A stretch of DNA of 64,000 nt from NCBI GenBank assembly GCA_038049695.1, contig CP142452.1, positions 53,340,501 to 53,404,500 of the forward strand. Reading direction: 5' to 3'. The notes under the pieces were generated by a model, which saw only the letters and a program-made list of their open reading frames with translations, searched no databases and was not told where the DNA came from. Position numbers and translations under genes: made by a program. Shown in pieces: positions 22,118 through 34,632 of this stretch (positions are counted from its first letter, which is position 1; each line of letters opens with the position of its first letter). This DNA comes from Cinnamomum chago (lineage: Eukaryota; Streptophyta; Magnoliopsida; Laurales; Lauraceae).

Positions 22118-23033
22118 TTTTGGAAGAAAACCTGTTGTTGCAATTGTATTTGTATGTGTATTTTTTGGGGTTAAGGTTTTTAGTTTGCTTTTGCATTTAT
22201 GGGTCTGGATCTGTGGTGCTTGGAATCATGAAAAACTTTGGTAACAAATAATCTTCAGTTGGGTCTATTTCTTAAAATCTGAACCATTCAAATTGAGGTT
22301 TATTTTCAATGTTGGAGTGATAATGTGTAAAACAGGCCAGATACTAGAAGGCTGAGGCCAAGATCCCTAACAGAAGGCTTGACCTGGCCCAATATAATTA
22401 ACACTTATGGCTCAATATTTTGCAAGGCACTGAACCCAAAACATACTTCAGGAACTAAATCTAAGTTTTAATATTTGGCCCTTTAATATTTGGCCAACTA
22501 CTAGCCAGTTGGACTTCAAAGTTGGGCAAGCTTTTGCTTAGCCTAGCCCAACCCATATGATCCAGTAATTCATTGGATAGTGTACACAAACTGTGGTTCC
22601 TAGTGTAACTTAGAAGACGAGTAATATGGATAAGTTGGAATGTTATAGTCCGGGGAGCTCATCTTTTGACACCTAAAACATGGCCAAATTGAATTTTAAA
22701 AAGAATTTATAATGGATGTCAAATTGAATTTCTATCATAAATTGACTTTTGTTTTAAAAAAGACAAGAAATTCCCTCGTAATAAGCTCATCTTTGTATGT
22801 TTACCAAACAAGTTTTACCAAATAGATATACTTGAATTAGATATTCTCCACGTGTTATCAAACCGTCTATTTGTGAAATAGTCTATTTGACAGATTGTTT
22901 GAGTCAGATCTATTTCAAACATATAAGATTTGGCAAACAAACCCTATACCTCAATAAGAGAGTTGCATGGAATCCGCTGGAGACAAAGCTCTCGCAGTAT
23001 TTTCTTCCAAACGACTATAGAGAAGGGGTAGTA
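22118..23033. other. Intergenic, no gene seen
   Basis: AT-rich DNA with no ORF of recognisable family and no clear repeat boundary. Confidence 0.5.
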
Positions 23034-23200
23034 TTTTTTTTTCTTATTTGCTATCGGAGGGTTCCCAATCCTTTGGGCTGGACTAATCCTTCTGGGCCTA
23101 GAAGGAAGCCGGGTAAACTCCTCTGTAACCCTAGTGAGGTAGTGCAGTTTCAAACGTACAACCTCTGAGTGCAAACCGTGGTCCTAGGCCAACTGAGCTA
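23034..23200 (-). mobile_element. tRNA-derived SINE, copy 2
   Basis: Same family and orientation as 7858-8030: 'tagctcagttggcctaggac' at the 5' end (near 23200 on the minus strand), a diverged box B 'gtttgaaactgc', and a T run on + at 23034-23040. The flanks share 'ggg..agtat' as a possible decayed target-site duplication. Confidence 0.78.
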
Positions 23201-23450
23201 TTCATTGGGACAGTATAATAACAAATGTTCAACAGATTCCCAAGTGCAATCACATATCATACAATGGGAGTCACTCGAAACATTTCTGGGAAGGTAAAAA
23301 TCATTCGTTTTTTAAACAGCCATGAAACATCATCCAAGCACCAATCAATTGTTTCTTTATACATCCCTCGAACCACATTAGGTCAACCCAAAGTTCGTGT
23401 GGTTAATTATGAAGATTGCACACAACTTGGAAAGCTGATTTAAAAGTAAG
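23201..23450 (-). pseudogene. L1-type LINE reverse-transcriptase zinc-finger (zf-RVT) remnant
   Basis: On the minus strand one frame reads CDCTWESVEHLLLYCP near 23215-23265. This is the Cys-x-x-Cys…ES..HLL..C signature found at the C-terminus of plant L1 reverse transcriptases. Upstream frames are broken by stops. The SINE sits directly beside it. Confidence 0.55.
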
Positions 23451-23629
23451 ATTTTTCGTCATCCACTAGGGTACATACAATTTCATCAAGAAAAATAGAT
23501 GGAGGAAGAACTTCAATTATTATTTTAGCAATTGCGAATATATCTCACATGAATCTACAAATTCCAGTAGCAGGTAGCTTTTTTAATTACAACATTCCAT
23601 ACTTGTTTCATAAGAGTAGCTTGGTTGAG

Positions 23630-26379
23630 AGTAATCGTGAGCTCCAAGTGTAGAGCCGTGATGTAGTAATAAACTGGTGAAACCAGGTCGATCCACAAGG
23701 AGCAATGTAAACTAAGGTTCCTTCTCAACTTGTACCTGCCCTAAATTAAAAATTTAAATCTAGCCTAATAAACTAGAAAAATAATAATAATAAACTAGAA
23801 AAGTTACAACCATCATTCATACTTTCCAAAACTTAAATTAATTACAATCCAATAAAAAGAAAACTTCCTAAATCTAAAAATCGTAAACTAAAAACTAAAA
23901 TTGCTACAAAAGAACACAAAAGTTAGAACATCAAGAATAAAAAATACTAAAAATAAAACTAAGAAACTGAAGTAGAAACAAAAGAAACCTAAGTTAGAAA
24001 GTTAGTAATGCAATGTATGCCATGAGATGCTGAAAAATTCTAAGTCTAGAAAAACTAGTATGCAAGGCTGTTTTTATGCATGATTTCTCCTAATTTAATG
24101 CAACCTAAAACTGAGTTTAATGACTGAAATTTAAACTATAATTATGCATGAATCAAAAAAAAAAAAAAAAAACTGAAGTGGAAAACGATTTAAAACAAAG
24201 AAGAAATGAATGCGTAAACATGACCTAAAAAAACTAAAACTGTGCAGAAATTCTGCACACAAACAGCCTAACATGCCATGTTTAAGCCACTGGTTCATAA
24301 ACCTCCTGAAATATTTTTTCTCTGAGATTTTGGGACGTGATAGACCACATATTGAACTTCAATTTCTCCAAATTTCACAGAAAAATACCATGATTTGACT
24401 AGTCTACCCACTTCGAACTCTTTGCAAAAAAACTGTTTCTGCAGTTTTCTGGCTTGTTTATGGACTGTTTTTGCCACATGAATGTTTAACATAAATCTGA
24501 TTTCAGAATTTCATGTGAACGTCACTCCTAATGTTATGCAAAAAAAAATTAAAAAAATGAATGCATGAGTCTAATGCACTTTCCAGCAATTAACAAATCT
24601 AAATAAAATTGTGTGACATAGAATTGTAAAAGGTGCAAGAATTAAAAGTGAAGTGCTGAAAATAAGAATGGTGTGCATAAATCAAAGATGGTAAACAAAC
24701 CTGAAATATAAAAGTGGTGAGTTGCTTCTTTTAATTTTTCTCAATGGAGGGTCCAAGAAAATTAGAGGTGCAAACCTAGGGTCCCATTCTTCAACTTGGG
24801 TTGTCAATCCAAGTTGAGAATGATAAATCCTCACTTTTTAATAAATAAATTTCAGACTTGAATTTTTAAACTTTTCTTAATCAACACTCTTCAACTTCAC
24901 ATTATATTGCCTCCAAAAATACCAAGTATCCGTAGAAAACAAGGTATATTGTGAGGATGCTAAGGTGAGTTGTTAGTAATTATTTCAAGCCAATTAAAAT
25001 TACTTAACCAAAAGTAAGAACTAACCCTATTGCAAAACTAATATCAAGATTCACAAGAAATCAATACAAGAATTAAAAAAAAAAAACAATTTTGATAATA
25101 CTAGTATGCAATTGAGTACATAAGATTGAGAATTAAAAATAAAAATACATACTAGGATGATTGAGAATCCCTCTTTCTAGTTGAGAAAACAGGGGTGGCG
25201 GTGCGGCCTTTGAGAAGAACCCCCTTGATGGCTTGAGATGAAAGGGAAGAGAAGGAGAGATGGAACGAAATTAAGCTAGAGGGAGAGGTGGACGATTTCA
25301 ATCATGAGAGGAGAGGGATGCTTATGCCTTCAATTTATAGATTTTTGCTCTCTTTCTTTCCTTCTTTGCTCCAAGTTTGTAGCATGCAATCTTCTTTGTA
25401 AGGCAAGTCCCTTCCTTGGCCAACAAGTCTTCAAAGAAATAGCAAGGTGAGTGAGAGATTTTTGGTGCTTTCATGTGCAAAATTGCAATCCCGAGTAGAA
25501 ATTATAGCACCAACTTCCAAAGGCCATATCTTTCTCGTTTTAGCTCCGATTGACACAATCTTGGATTCTAAAGATATCTACTCGAAAGAGCTTTCCAACG
25601 GTCTATGGATTACACCAATCTGACGGCTGGATTAAGAGTTATGACCATTTTAATATTGGTGCCTCTGAAAAATCCGAAAATAATTGTGCACATATGGAAT
25701 GTTAGTTGTGCAATGGGGTGTGTGGGACCCACGTGGACGTCCGAAGGGATATTAGGATCTTTCTTTCCTTGTTTCTTGACTCCCCTTCCATCTTTGGTTT
25801 GCTTCCAAACTTCTTAGATTTACTAGTCAACTCTTTTAGCACACTTTCCTTTCTTGAATTTCTTTCTTGATTTTTGAGTTTTCAAGCTTTGTAATAATTA
25901 GATCTTACCAAATCTGAAGTTTCCTTTCTTGATCTTGAAATCACAAATCTAGCTTTCCATTGTTGACTTTTCAAACTCTCCAAAAATACCAAGATATGTG
26001 GGTCCATCTTGAAAGATGTCCTACCCTTGATCTCTCTCAAATTTCACCAGTGTGGGTTCCATTCTTGATTTCTCCTACGCAAATTAAAATAAATGGATTC
26101 AAGAATAATTCTATGTAAGGAATTTAAATGGACCATGCATGGGACCCTACTTGATGCACCCAAAATAATCAATTTTCCAAAAATAAATCTCCAAAAATGA
26201 CTGGTTTCATGAATTTATGCAAAAAGTGTGATTTTTAGCAAATTATGCATGAATGTACTTCAATAGATAAAAAAAATGCATAAAATCATGATATGACACT
26301 AAACGAGGCTCTCTTGGCTTGATAAGTCCTTAAACCTACCAAAAATAACCATAAAAATATGCATTTTTAAGGACTTATC
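23630..26379 (-). mobile_element. Non-coding LTR-retroelement-like block
   Basis: It contains the 'aaaccaggtcgatccacaaggagcaatg' type of sequence common in non-coding parts of plant gypsy and LARD elements, then ~2.5 kb of AT-rich DNA without ORFs. It ends in a short palindrome at about 26316-26379 (ttgataagtcctta…ttaaggacttatc). LTR ends of the form TGATAAGTCC on the minus strand fit Ogre/Tat-like elements. Family and left boundary are uncertain. Confidence 0.4.
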
Positions 26380-28885
26380 TGTCGCGACCCCAAACCGGGT
26401 CCTTGGCCTAATCTGGGATCGGGACTAAGTGGGTGATGTGATGTAATGTCAAAGTGTGGTGATAAGATGCACACATTTATTTAATTTCCCATAGGTGTCC
26501 GCGGTGAGGATATCATAACAACATAATACATTTTTGTTTAAGTGCGGAAGCGTGTAGCAAATCAAATCATAATTCATTTCCAAATCACATGACTAATAAC
26601 ATATCTATAACTTGATTTCAGATTAAGCAATGATCATTATAACATTTTCCCAAAAGTAAAGTTAAATGTTTACACAAAAGATCAGTTAGTTAATCACTCC
26701 CAAAAAATAAAGGCCAATAAAGGCCAGTACAACCAAAAGAATGTGTCAGTCATAAACCCCAAAAAGTGTTTCGTATCTCATAGTCTGATTCGCTGTCTAC
26801 ATGACATTTGTTAGATTGTATGGACTCAATCCATCAGTTGATGTAGTAAATTGATTCATTTCTTTATTTATCAATGAAATCATGCTTTCCTTTCATGAGA
26901 TGAATGATATTTTATTACTTAACGCACATAACCAATACATATGACATAATAGTTCATGAGATGAACCGGGTCCTATTAGTATATTAGATGTGATATATGT
27001 ATATGGATGAGATCCACATACGGGAGATATGTGTCACAAATCTTATACTTAAAAATATATTCACAACCAATGATGAGACTGGGCATCTCATCTGATAAGG
27101 TTGCAGCACTTTGATCACTATGAGATAGTGTGATTTGTCTCGATCATCAGAATGCAAGATTCTGGATCATAGTGCTGGTACATTGGATGTATTGAAGGAC
27201 CATGAGAAGCACCATATGAAATACTGTCTCGATTTAAGGACTGCTCTCATACTTCCCTAGCAATAGGCTCTCAATCCTGAGACATTGATGAATTCAAGTT
27301 TTTATCTATTCATTTGCTTTGAGTCACCAATGAGTGAGGCCAATTGTAGGTCAACACTTCGGTGTCTTGGGTACATGGTAGTAGGACTATGGAAACATCC
27401 AATGATCAAGATGAAATCTATCTATATTATCCCCTTGTGCCAATTAATGGATTTATCTTTAGTAAGTGCGCACCCATTTCGATTAAGAGTTAATTGGATG
27501 GTATTGATGATCACTGTGATTAATTGGGGCTCAAGGATAATAAGATGTACATCTAAGATTGGATGAGACATATTTATTCCAATTAATCCATGGATAATGA
27601 TAGAGGGGCCTACTTGTGGTAATTGGGAAGTTTAGGGTCTTCATTATAATTTATTCCTAAGACTGGAGTGCAATTGCATTTATATAGTGGTGTTATTTGC
27701 AATTAACTGTGGGCCCGGATTGCACATGAGATGTGGGGTCGTGTGTCCCAGTTGGAGCCAGCTTTCTAAGGAATCCCTAGTGGCCCCACGCTAGCCCAAG
27801 ATATTAGAAAGTTGCTAATCTTACTTAAACTCTAAAAGGAAGGAATTAGAAAGTTACTATTTCTATTTGAAGTGGGACTTCTAATAGTAGTAATAGTAAG
27901 TTACTAATTTATGTGGAAGTGTGACTTCTAATGCAATTCGTAAGAGAGTCTTAAGAGGAGATTTGAGGGCTATAAATAAGGGAAGAAACCCCTTGGACAT
28001 CCCACTCTAGTATTCACGCCCAAGACTCCTCAAGTGCAAGAGTTGCACATCTCTTCACTTCCTCTCTCTCTTCTAGTTCTCTTTTAGTTTCCTTAGAGTT
28101 TCTAGTAGGGTTTTCTCTTGGAGATTTCATCCATCTTCTTGAGAAGAGAGATCTGATAGAGGGTCATAGCATGGAAGACAACAAGGTCTTGGAGATCTCT
28201 AATTGTTTCAAGAAGAGTTCTTGTTAATTATCTTCTCCTCCATTAGAGTACTACCGGGCTCTAAAGGTATAATCTACTTCTCTACTTGTTGTAGATTATT
28301 TTATTGCATGTAGTTGCTGATTTCTATCTTCTAGATAAGTTATATTGCTGTATATGATTGATGAGATTGATGGATTGCATCCTGGATTGAGTTTTATAGC
28401 CTTATGGATAGTTGATCCTTGAGTCAAGTGGGTCAAAAAGTTTTGAAAACCTATTCACGAGGCCCACTTATTTCCAACAACATCATCAGCTTGTCATTCG
28501 CCTAAGCGTTGCAGCTCTCTGGCCGCCTCCTCCGGCTCCTCTTCAAGTAAGGGGGCATCTGGACCTGAGTACCAAAAGTAGTGGGTCAGACACGACGGTC
28601 TGGCAGGTGGGTGAAAAGATATAACATTATGACAATAATTAAATATACCTTAGAAAACATTGAAACCTGTTAAAACAATAATTTCTATGAACAAGAATGC
28701 ATTAACAATTAGAAAGCATATATGCAATATAAAACATGAAAGGTACCAAGGAAACAAGAAACTGGCAAGATGGCAACCACACTAAGCTAAATCCTCCATC
28801 ACTAATGTGATGAGAGCACACTAGAGGCGTTGGTCTCGAGGTGATGAGAACCAACTAAATATATATACATATACCTAGACAAGAT
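26380..28885 (+). mobile_element. Tekay/Del-like LTR copy interrupted by a copia LTR
   Basis: 26380-26808 (TGTCGCGACCCC…gtgtccgcggtgagg…tgtctacatgacat) continues at 28480-28885 (…catcagc…ggacctgagtacc…cagacacgacggtctgg). The same blocks are contiguous in the copy at 28886-29420. The gap is the copia LTR at 26809-28479. The 3' part is lost where the next copy starts. Confidence 0.75.
26809..28479 (+). mobile_element. Solo Ty1/copia LTR, 1671 bp
   Basis: Begins TGTTAGATTG and ends TTTCCAACA. It is flanked by ACATT (26804-26808) and ACATC (28480-28484), a 5-bp target duplication with one C-to-T change. The comparison with the uninterrupted host LTR at 29290-29310 supports this exact insertion point. 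Its 3' ~700 bases are homologous to 30557-31286, which is followed by a copia primer-binding site. No internal region is left. Confidence 0.85.
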
Positions 28886-30556
28886 TGTCGCGACCCCGGA
28901 CCGGGAATCCGGGATCGGGACATTAGTGAATAATGATTAATGATGATTATCTACAACAAGAAGATACAATTTATCTAATTTCCCACAGGTGTCCGCGGTG
29001 AGGATATCACAACCTTGCATGAATATTTCTTTTTAGTGCGGAAGCGTGTAGCAAATCAAATAGTAGACTATCTCTAGTCATGCAAGCATTAACATCAAAT
29101 ATCAAAACTGTATCAGAATGAACAATGATCTATAGCATGTTTCCCAAAAGTAGTTAAAGTTTATACAAGTGACATTTAATTACAATTCCCAAAATTAGAG
29201 GCCAACAAAGGCCAATATAACAAAATAATAACCCAAAAGAATGGTTAAATAGTTCTCTCCAAAATGTTACGCCTCTTGTAGCCACCCGATGTCTACATGA
29301 CATCGTCAGCACGCCACTCGACTAGAGGTTGCGGTTCACCTACCGCCTCCTCTGGCTCCTCCTCAAGGAAACCGGCAACGGGACCTGAGTACCAAAACAA
29401 AGGATCAGACACGACGGTCTGGCAAGAAAGTGAAAAGATACAACAACATATAATAGATGAAATATCTCGAAAAGCAAGGAAATCTGTTTAAGCAAGAACT
29501 CTCACAAAATAGATAAATCATTTGCTAGAAAACATGTAAACAAGATAAAACATATGAGGTAATCAAGGGATCGGGAACTCACAAGGTGGCAATCACATAA
29601 AGCTAAGTCCTTTGTCACTAAAGTGACAACAGTATCATGGGACGTTGATCTCAGTCACACAAGGTGAGGAGATTCAACGCAATCATATATACAATATAAA
29701 TATACGGGACGGGACCACGGTAGCGAACCGGGTATCAAGACGGGACCACGGTAATGACCGGGTATCGGGATCCAAATTGCAGCTGGCGGGACGGGAGAGG
29801 GATTTCCAAGTCGGTGGATCAAACCGACAAGGTATCCAAGCTTAGTGATGCCGACTCATAGGTTAAATAACACATCGATACATATGCAAGTAAATCAAGT
29901 ACAAGTAAATCAATGAACGGGCAAGAATATTCAAATGTATAACTTTCATTTCATATCGGGCAATACTCTTCGGGACAAGTCAATGTTATTAGTGTAACCA
30001 TCAAGCTTTCGGGAAAACAAATCATGTAAAGTAAATCTTGGAAATGAAGAAATATAATGAACTATTACAATTCCGGGAAAATATTGATTTCAAGATCTAT
30101 TTAAGTGAATAGGGGTCCCGTATGTCGATTATTGAAATGATTTGGTACTCCTTGAGTTTGAAGACATTCCGGGCTCCTTATGCACTTTTACGATTTTTAA
30201 GACTTAACATGAGCTTATGGTTGGAACTAGGTATTACCATAGAAGATCAAGACTATAAACGGTCCATCCTAAGTATGATGTCAACCTGGAACCATTGAGC
30301 AACCTACTCAGTCACCGAAAGGAATGGAATTCGCGATACCCAAGGAAATAGACTTTGCATTTAGGTATGAAGAAGATATCGTGTCGTTCCATCCCGTTCA
30401 AGATTGAAATAGATTGAACTTCGATGCCTCCGAACTAACCGTGAAGAGCATCGGCTCAAGACGTCCTCACATATGGTCAAATGAGTCCAAGGAGGGTAGC
30501 CAAGGTCCACAAAAAAAAAAATATCAAAACCCACTGGACTCAAACTGGGTCTTACA
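28886..30556 (+). mobile_element. Tekay/Del-like LTR, near complete (about 1.67 kb)
   Basis: Begins TGTCGCGACCCCGGACCGGG and ends TGGGTCTTACA, the terminal types expected for Tekay/Del LTRs. It is the best-preserved of three copies in the window. 29705-29790 carries repeated 'cgggaccacggtag/aat…accgggtatc' words also present at 1-60 in the opposite orientation. The flanks (aagat left, gtttt right) do not match, so the insertion history is complex. Confidence 0.75.
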
Positions 30557-31286
30557 GTTTTCTAAGGAATCCCTAGTGGTCCCCACGCTAGCCCAAGATA
30601 TTAGGAAAATACTAATTTTACTTTAACTCTAAAAGGAAGGAATTAGAAAGTTACTATTTCTATTTGAAGTGAGACTTCTAATTGTGGTAATAGTAAGTTA
30701 CTAATTAGTGTGGAAGTGAGACTTCTAATACAATTAGTAAGAGAGAAACAAAAGGAGACTTGAGGACTTTAAATAGAGGACTAACACCCCTCTTGGACGT
30801 CCAATAATATTGTTGCACACTCAAGGTTCTTTTATGCAAGAGTTGCACAAATCTCCTTCATTTCTCTCTTTTCTATTTCTCTTCTAGTTCCTTGGAGTAT
30901 CTAGTAGAGTTTTCTCTTGGAGATCCCACCCATCTTCTTGAGAAAAGAGATCTGATAAACGGGTCATAACGTGGAAGAGTAAAAGGTCTTGGAGATTCTT
31001 ATTTGATACGTACAAGAGTTTCATCATCAAAGAAATATGCAATTTCTCCATTAGAGCACAACAGAGCTCTTAATGTATAATCTACTTTCTTGCATATTGT
31101 AGATTTTTATGGATGCTTGTTGGGTGCTGTTCTATCTATTTGATAGGTTTATTTACTGGTCATGATGGCTGAGATTGAGGACATGGATCCTGGATTGGGT
31201 TTTATAGCCTTATGGATAGTTGATCCCTAAGTCAAGTGGGTCCAAAGTTTTGAAAATCTATCCACGAGGCCCACCTACTTCTAATA
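30557..31286 (+). mobile_element. 5'-truncated copia LTR (second copy)
   Basis: Starting 'ttttctaaggaatccctagtgg', it aligns with about 27765-28479 of the solo LTR, including 'gagttgcacatctc', 'gagttttctcttggagat' and 'ttatagccttatggatagttgatcc'. The first ~950 bases are missing at the junction with the Tekay-like LTR. Confidence 0.8.
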
Positions 31287-31288
31287 AT

Positions 31289-31300
31289 TGGTATCAGAGC
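31289..31300 (+). other. Primer-binding site complementary to initiator Met tRNA
   Basis: TGGTATCAGAGC two bases after the LTR end is the standard priming site of plant Ty1/copia elements. It shows that the LTR to its left is a 5' LTR and that copia internal sequence starts here. Confidence 0.9.
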
Positions 31301-33853
31301 AATACCTAATCTCTAATCATGTTAGATCAACAATCTTGTTCTAATCTTTGCATGAGATACGAAGAGGATAGAGCAAGAGCTATGTACAAATCAATTTTTG
31401 ATGAATTTGCTTTGTTTATTAGTGAATCATTGTTTGGATAGTCACAAAAGAGTTTAATAATGATGGAAGGATGGTAGGAAGCCATTGAGAGCCTTTAGAA
31501 GTGTTTTGGAGGTATTTGGACTCGAATTGAGAAAACTCAATTTTCTGCCTTCGTCAGGCTGGTCGACCTGGCCCCGTTCTCGGTCGACCGGGTGCCTGTA
31601 GGGCCAGACGACCGGGCACACAGGATCACTTTGTTCTAGAGAAATGGGCCTCATTGTATTACCTTAATGTATGTGGTTGAAAGGAATATTGCTAATTTAT
31701 TAGACACCTTTTTTCATTGATCAATTTTCATTACTGATGATTCCATTTTCTTGCTTAATTTGTGCACATTTAGTGAAATATTGAAAAGCAACATTAATTT
31801 AATTTGGACCAATAAAGAGAATTTTTAGATTTCTCCTATTATTTTTCTTCGATAGATTTTTCCTATTGTTTTTCTTCGATTTATGATTTGATTAAATGAA
31901 ATTATTAATGTTGTGGTACATGGAAGGAATTATGTCCATACTTGATGTTTGACCGCCATGATCCATGTTAATAGTTTCATTTAGAAGTCCAAGATCCGTA
32001 CCGTAGAAGGGGGCTAAATAGGCTGAGCTAGACTTTAGTGAACCAATTATGTCAATTTTTAAAATTGTTTAAATCAATTAATCACAAGTGATGATATAAA
32101 ACTAAAGTGCGGAAGCTAACAAAAACAATCACCACAACTCATCCACCATAACACAATGATTTATAGTGGTTTGGCATCAATGCCTATATCCACTATTGGC
32201 TTGTGTTCCTACACCCCACCAGATTTTCACTATGTATGATTTTCGATAGGCTAAGCAATAACCTTTACATTATGCTTTCCAAGGCTAAACAATAACCTTT
32301 AAGGTTTTATGGTTCACCCTTAATCTTAACACTTATGCTTTTCTAAGTTTAAGCAATGACCTCTAACCCTAAGGTCTTCTCTTTAAGTTGTGTCTAAATT
32401 ACACTTGAAGAGATACAATTTTATGCATAATAAAATGCCTCTAAATAGGCAGATATAAAAGTAAAAATCTAACTCACATACACTATATGAATGCAAAGAT
32501 GAATGATCTATGTGTATGTAAGAGAACTTCAATCAAGTTGAAAATGATGGCTCAATGAAACTTTTGAAAGTTTAAATCGCAAATATTTTTATTGAAGTGA
32601 AATGATAATCACATGTATAAAAATAACTTCTTGATGATATGGCAATCAATAGCTCACATGTTGTATGAAAGTTTAAAAACTAAACATTTGATGCATGGGC
32701 ATAGTTGTTTTCAAATTAAATTAGTTTACCTATGGGATCATAGAATGAAAAGAAGTAGCTAAAAATTCAACCAAGTATGAGATTCATGCTATGTGAGAAT
32801 TCAATGTTTTAAACAAAGCATGAACCTATTATGATATGAAAGCTAAAAACTAACTTGGTTTGAATCTAAGTGATGAATCCAAAACAACAAAGTAATACAA
32901 AGTGAAATGCATGTAATGGATTCAACTAATCATAGTTAACATGCTAAAATTAATTTACAAATAATTTAAATAAAGCATGTAACACATGATGTGGAAAAGT
33001 AAAGCTTACTTAGATTAACTCAATGAATCCATGCTTTAGCTTTCCACATGACCCAGTAGACTTTCCTACCTCTCCCATCTTCCTTGGCCCTCAAAAGACT
33101 CAAAAGGGTTGGTTTAAATCCCAAGGAATGATCATTTTATATAGAAAAATCAGTTCTAATGGCTAGTTCACGGCTAGCCGTACCTCCAACGGTCAGAAAA
33201 CAACTAGTTTACAATGATCATATTTTGCTCTACGACTAGCTCACGGCTAGCATTAGGCTATTGCACAGTTAGCCGTAAGATAACCAAGAAACTGTCATTT
33301 TCTAGTGTTCTTTCTTATTTGAAATGATTTTTTAAGTGAGAATTTTCGCCATTGAAGTCATGCTTGGTTTCATGTCTAAATTAATCAAAACATGAATTAA
33401 AATGCCTAAGATGATTTGAAAATCTAGAATCATAGGCTAACATGATTTGAAAATCTTCTTTTTAAAATTAATGCATCTAAGTTTAAAATCCAAAACATGC
33501 ATGTAACATAATTTTTAAGTCTCAAAAATAGTGCATGTGAAAATTAAGATTTCAAGTTTTTTAAAAACAATGCTCATGTGAAGATTCAAATGATGATAAC
33601 ATGATAATGCATCCATCAAATTGCAACACATAACATCCCAAACATATAAGACTTAGTATAAACAAGGTCGACTGGGTTGTTTTTCAAATGAGCAACCAGT
33701 TGTCAGGATTTTAAAATTAGTTGAACCCAAGATTGTGTGACTTTATAAAACATGGTTTTCTAAATAAAATAAAAACAAAAGGCAGATTGCATATTGGTGG
33801 TTATTATGACCAAGTGGGAGATCACGTGTGGTCATTCGGACGAAGTAGGAGAT
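31301..33853 (+). mobile_element. Decayed retroelement internal DNA
   Basis: No intact Gag or Pol. A GC-rich patch at 31555-31635 (repeated 'gtcgacc/gaccggg') and an LTR-leader-like stretch from 32030 ('gtgcggaagctaac…ttatagtggtttggcatc') are present. At 33852 a polypurine-type 'gtaggagat' precedes TGTTAGG, the usual join between a copia body and its 3' LTR. Element boundaries are not resolved. Confidence 0.4.
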
Positions 33854-34632
33854 TGTTAGGAATTAGTGGTCCCCATGACCACATGTCTAATAATTATAGG
33901 GCCACAAGCTTAGTAAGTGTGAATTTTGGCTAAAACAAGTAGCATTTTTGGGGCACATCATCTCCAAAGAAGGGTTGTCAGTGGATCCGTGAGTCAATTG
34001 ATAAGTTTTCCCCTTTTAGGTTTGATTTGAATAAATCTTTATTGGATTCGGTTTAAGAAACCCAGCACTTCACTGTAAAAAAGAAGAAAACTAATTACTT
34101 TATTTTCTATAGTTTTAAGTATCTATTATTTGGTACAGAAAAACATTCACCACCGCTAAACATGTGTCAAGCTCTCCTACAAGATTAATGAAATATGGTT
34201 CTCTTAACTCCTGGGTCCAAATCTACATCACACAAACATTTTCCACAATAAATCATTGTCTTTTTTAACACAGCAGAACATTTTCCCTTTTACCCTAAAA
34301 CAAGTGTTTCCTGGAGAAAGGTGGTTAATACATAAATTAGGGAACCTAACTGATAACCTATTTGTCTCTAAAAACCAGTTTTAGTAGACAATTTCATCCT
34401 TCTACACTGGAGAGAATCACAACAAAATTCTTGCCTCTTACAATCCCAGGGAAGAACATTAATAATACTGAACATGGAAAAAGGGTAGTATCTGACACGA
34501 GGATTTCCGCTGGTAGGAAGTGGACGGCCCCCTCAATGACAAGGCTTAGCTCAAGAACAAAGGAATGAAGAGGGAAACTGTTCTTACAATCTAGAGGGCT
34601 TCAGCCCAGAACTTGAACTGGGACACAGCCGT
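33854..34632. other. Possible copia LTR start, then NOC1-like 3' flank
   Basis: TGTTAGGAATTAG at 33854 resembles a copia LTR start after a polypurine tract. It differs from the family at 26809. From about 34100 the DNA is ordinary and would contain the 3' UTR of the minus-strand gene ending at 34633. No second gene seen. Confidence 0.35.
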
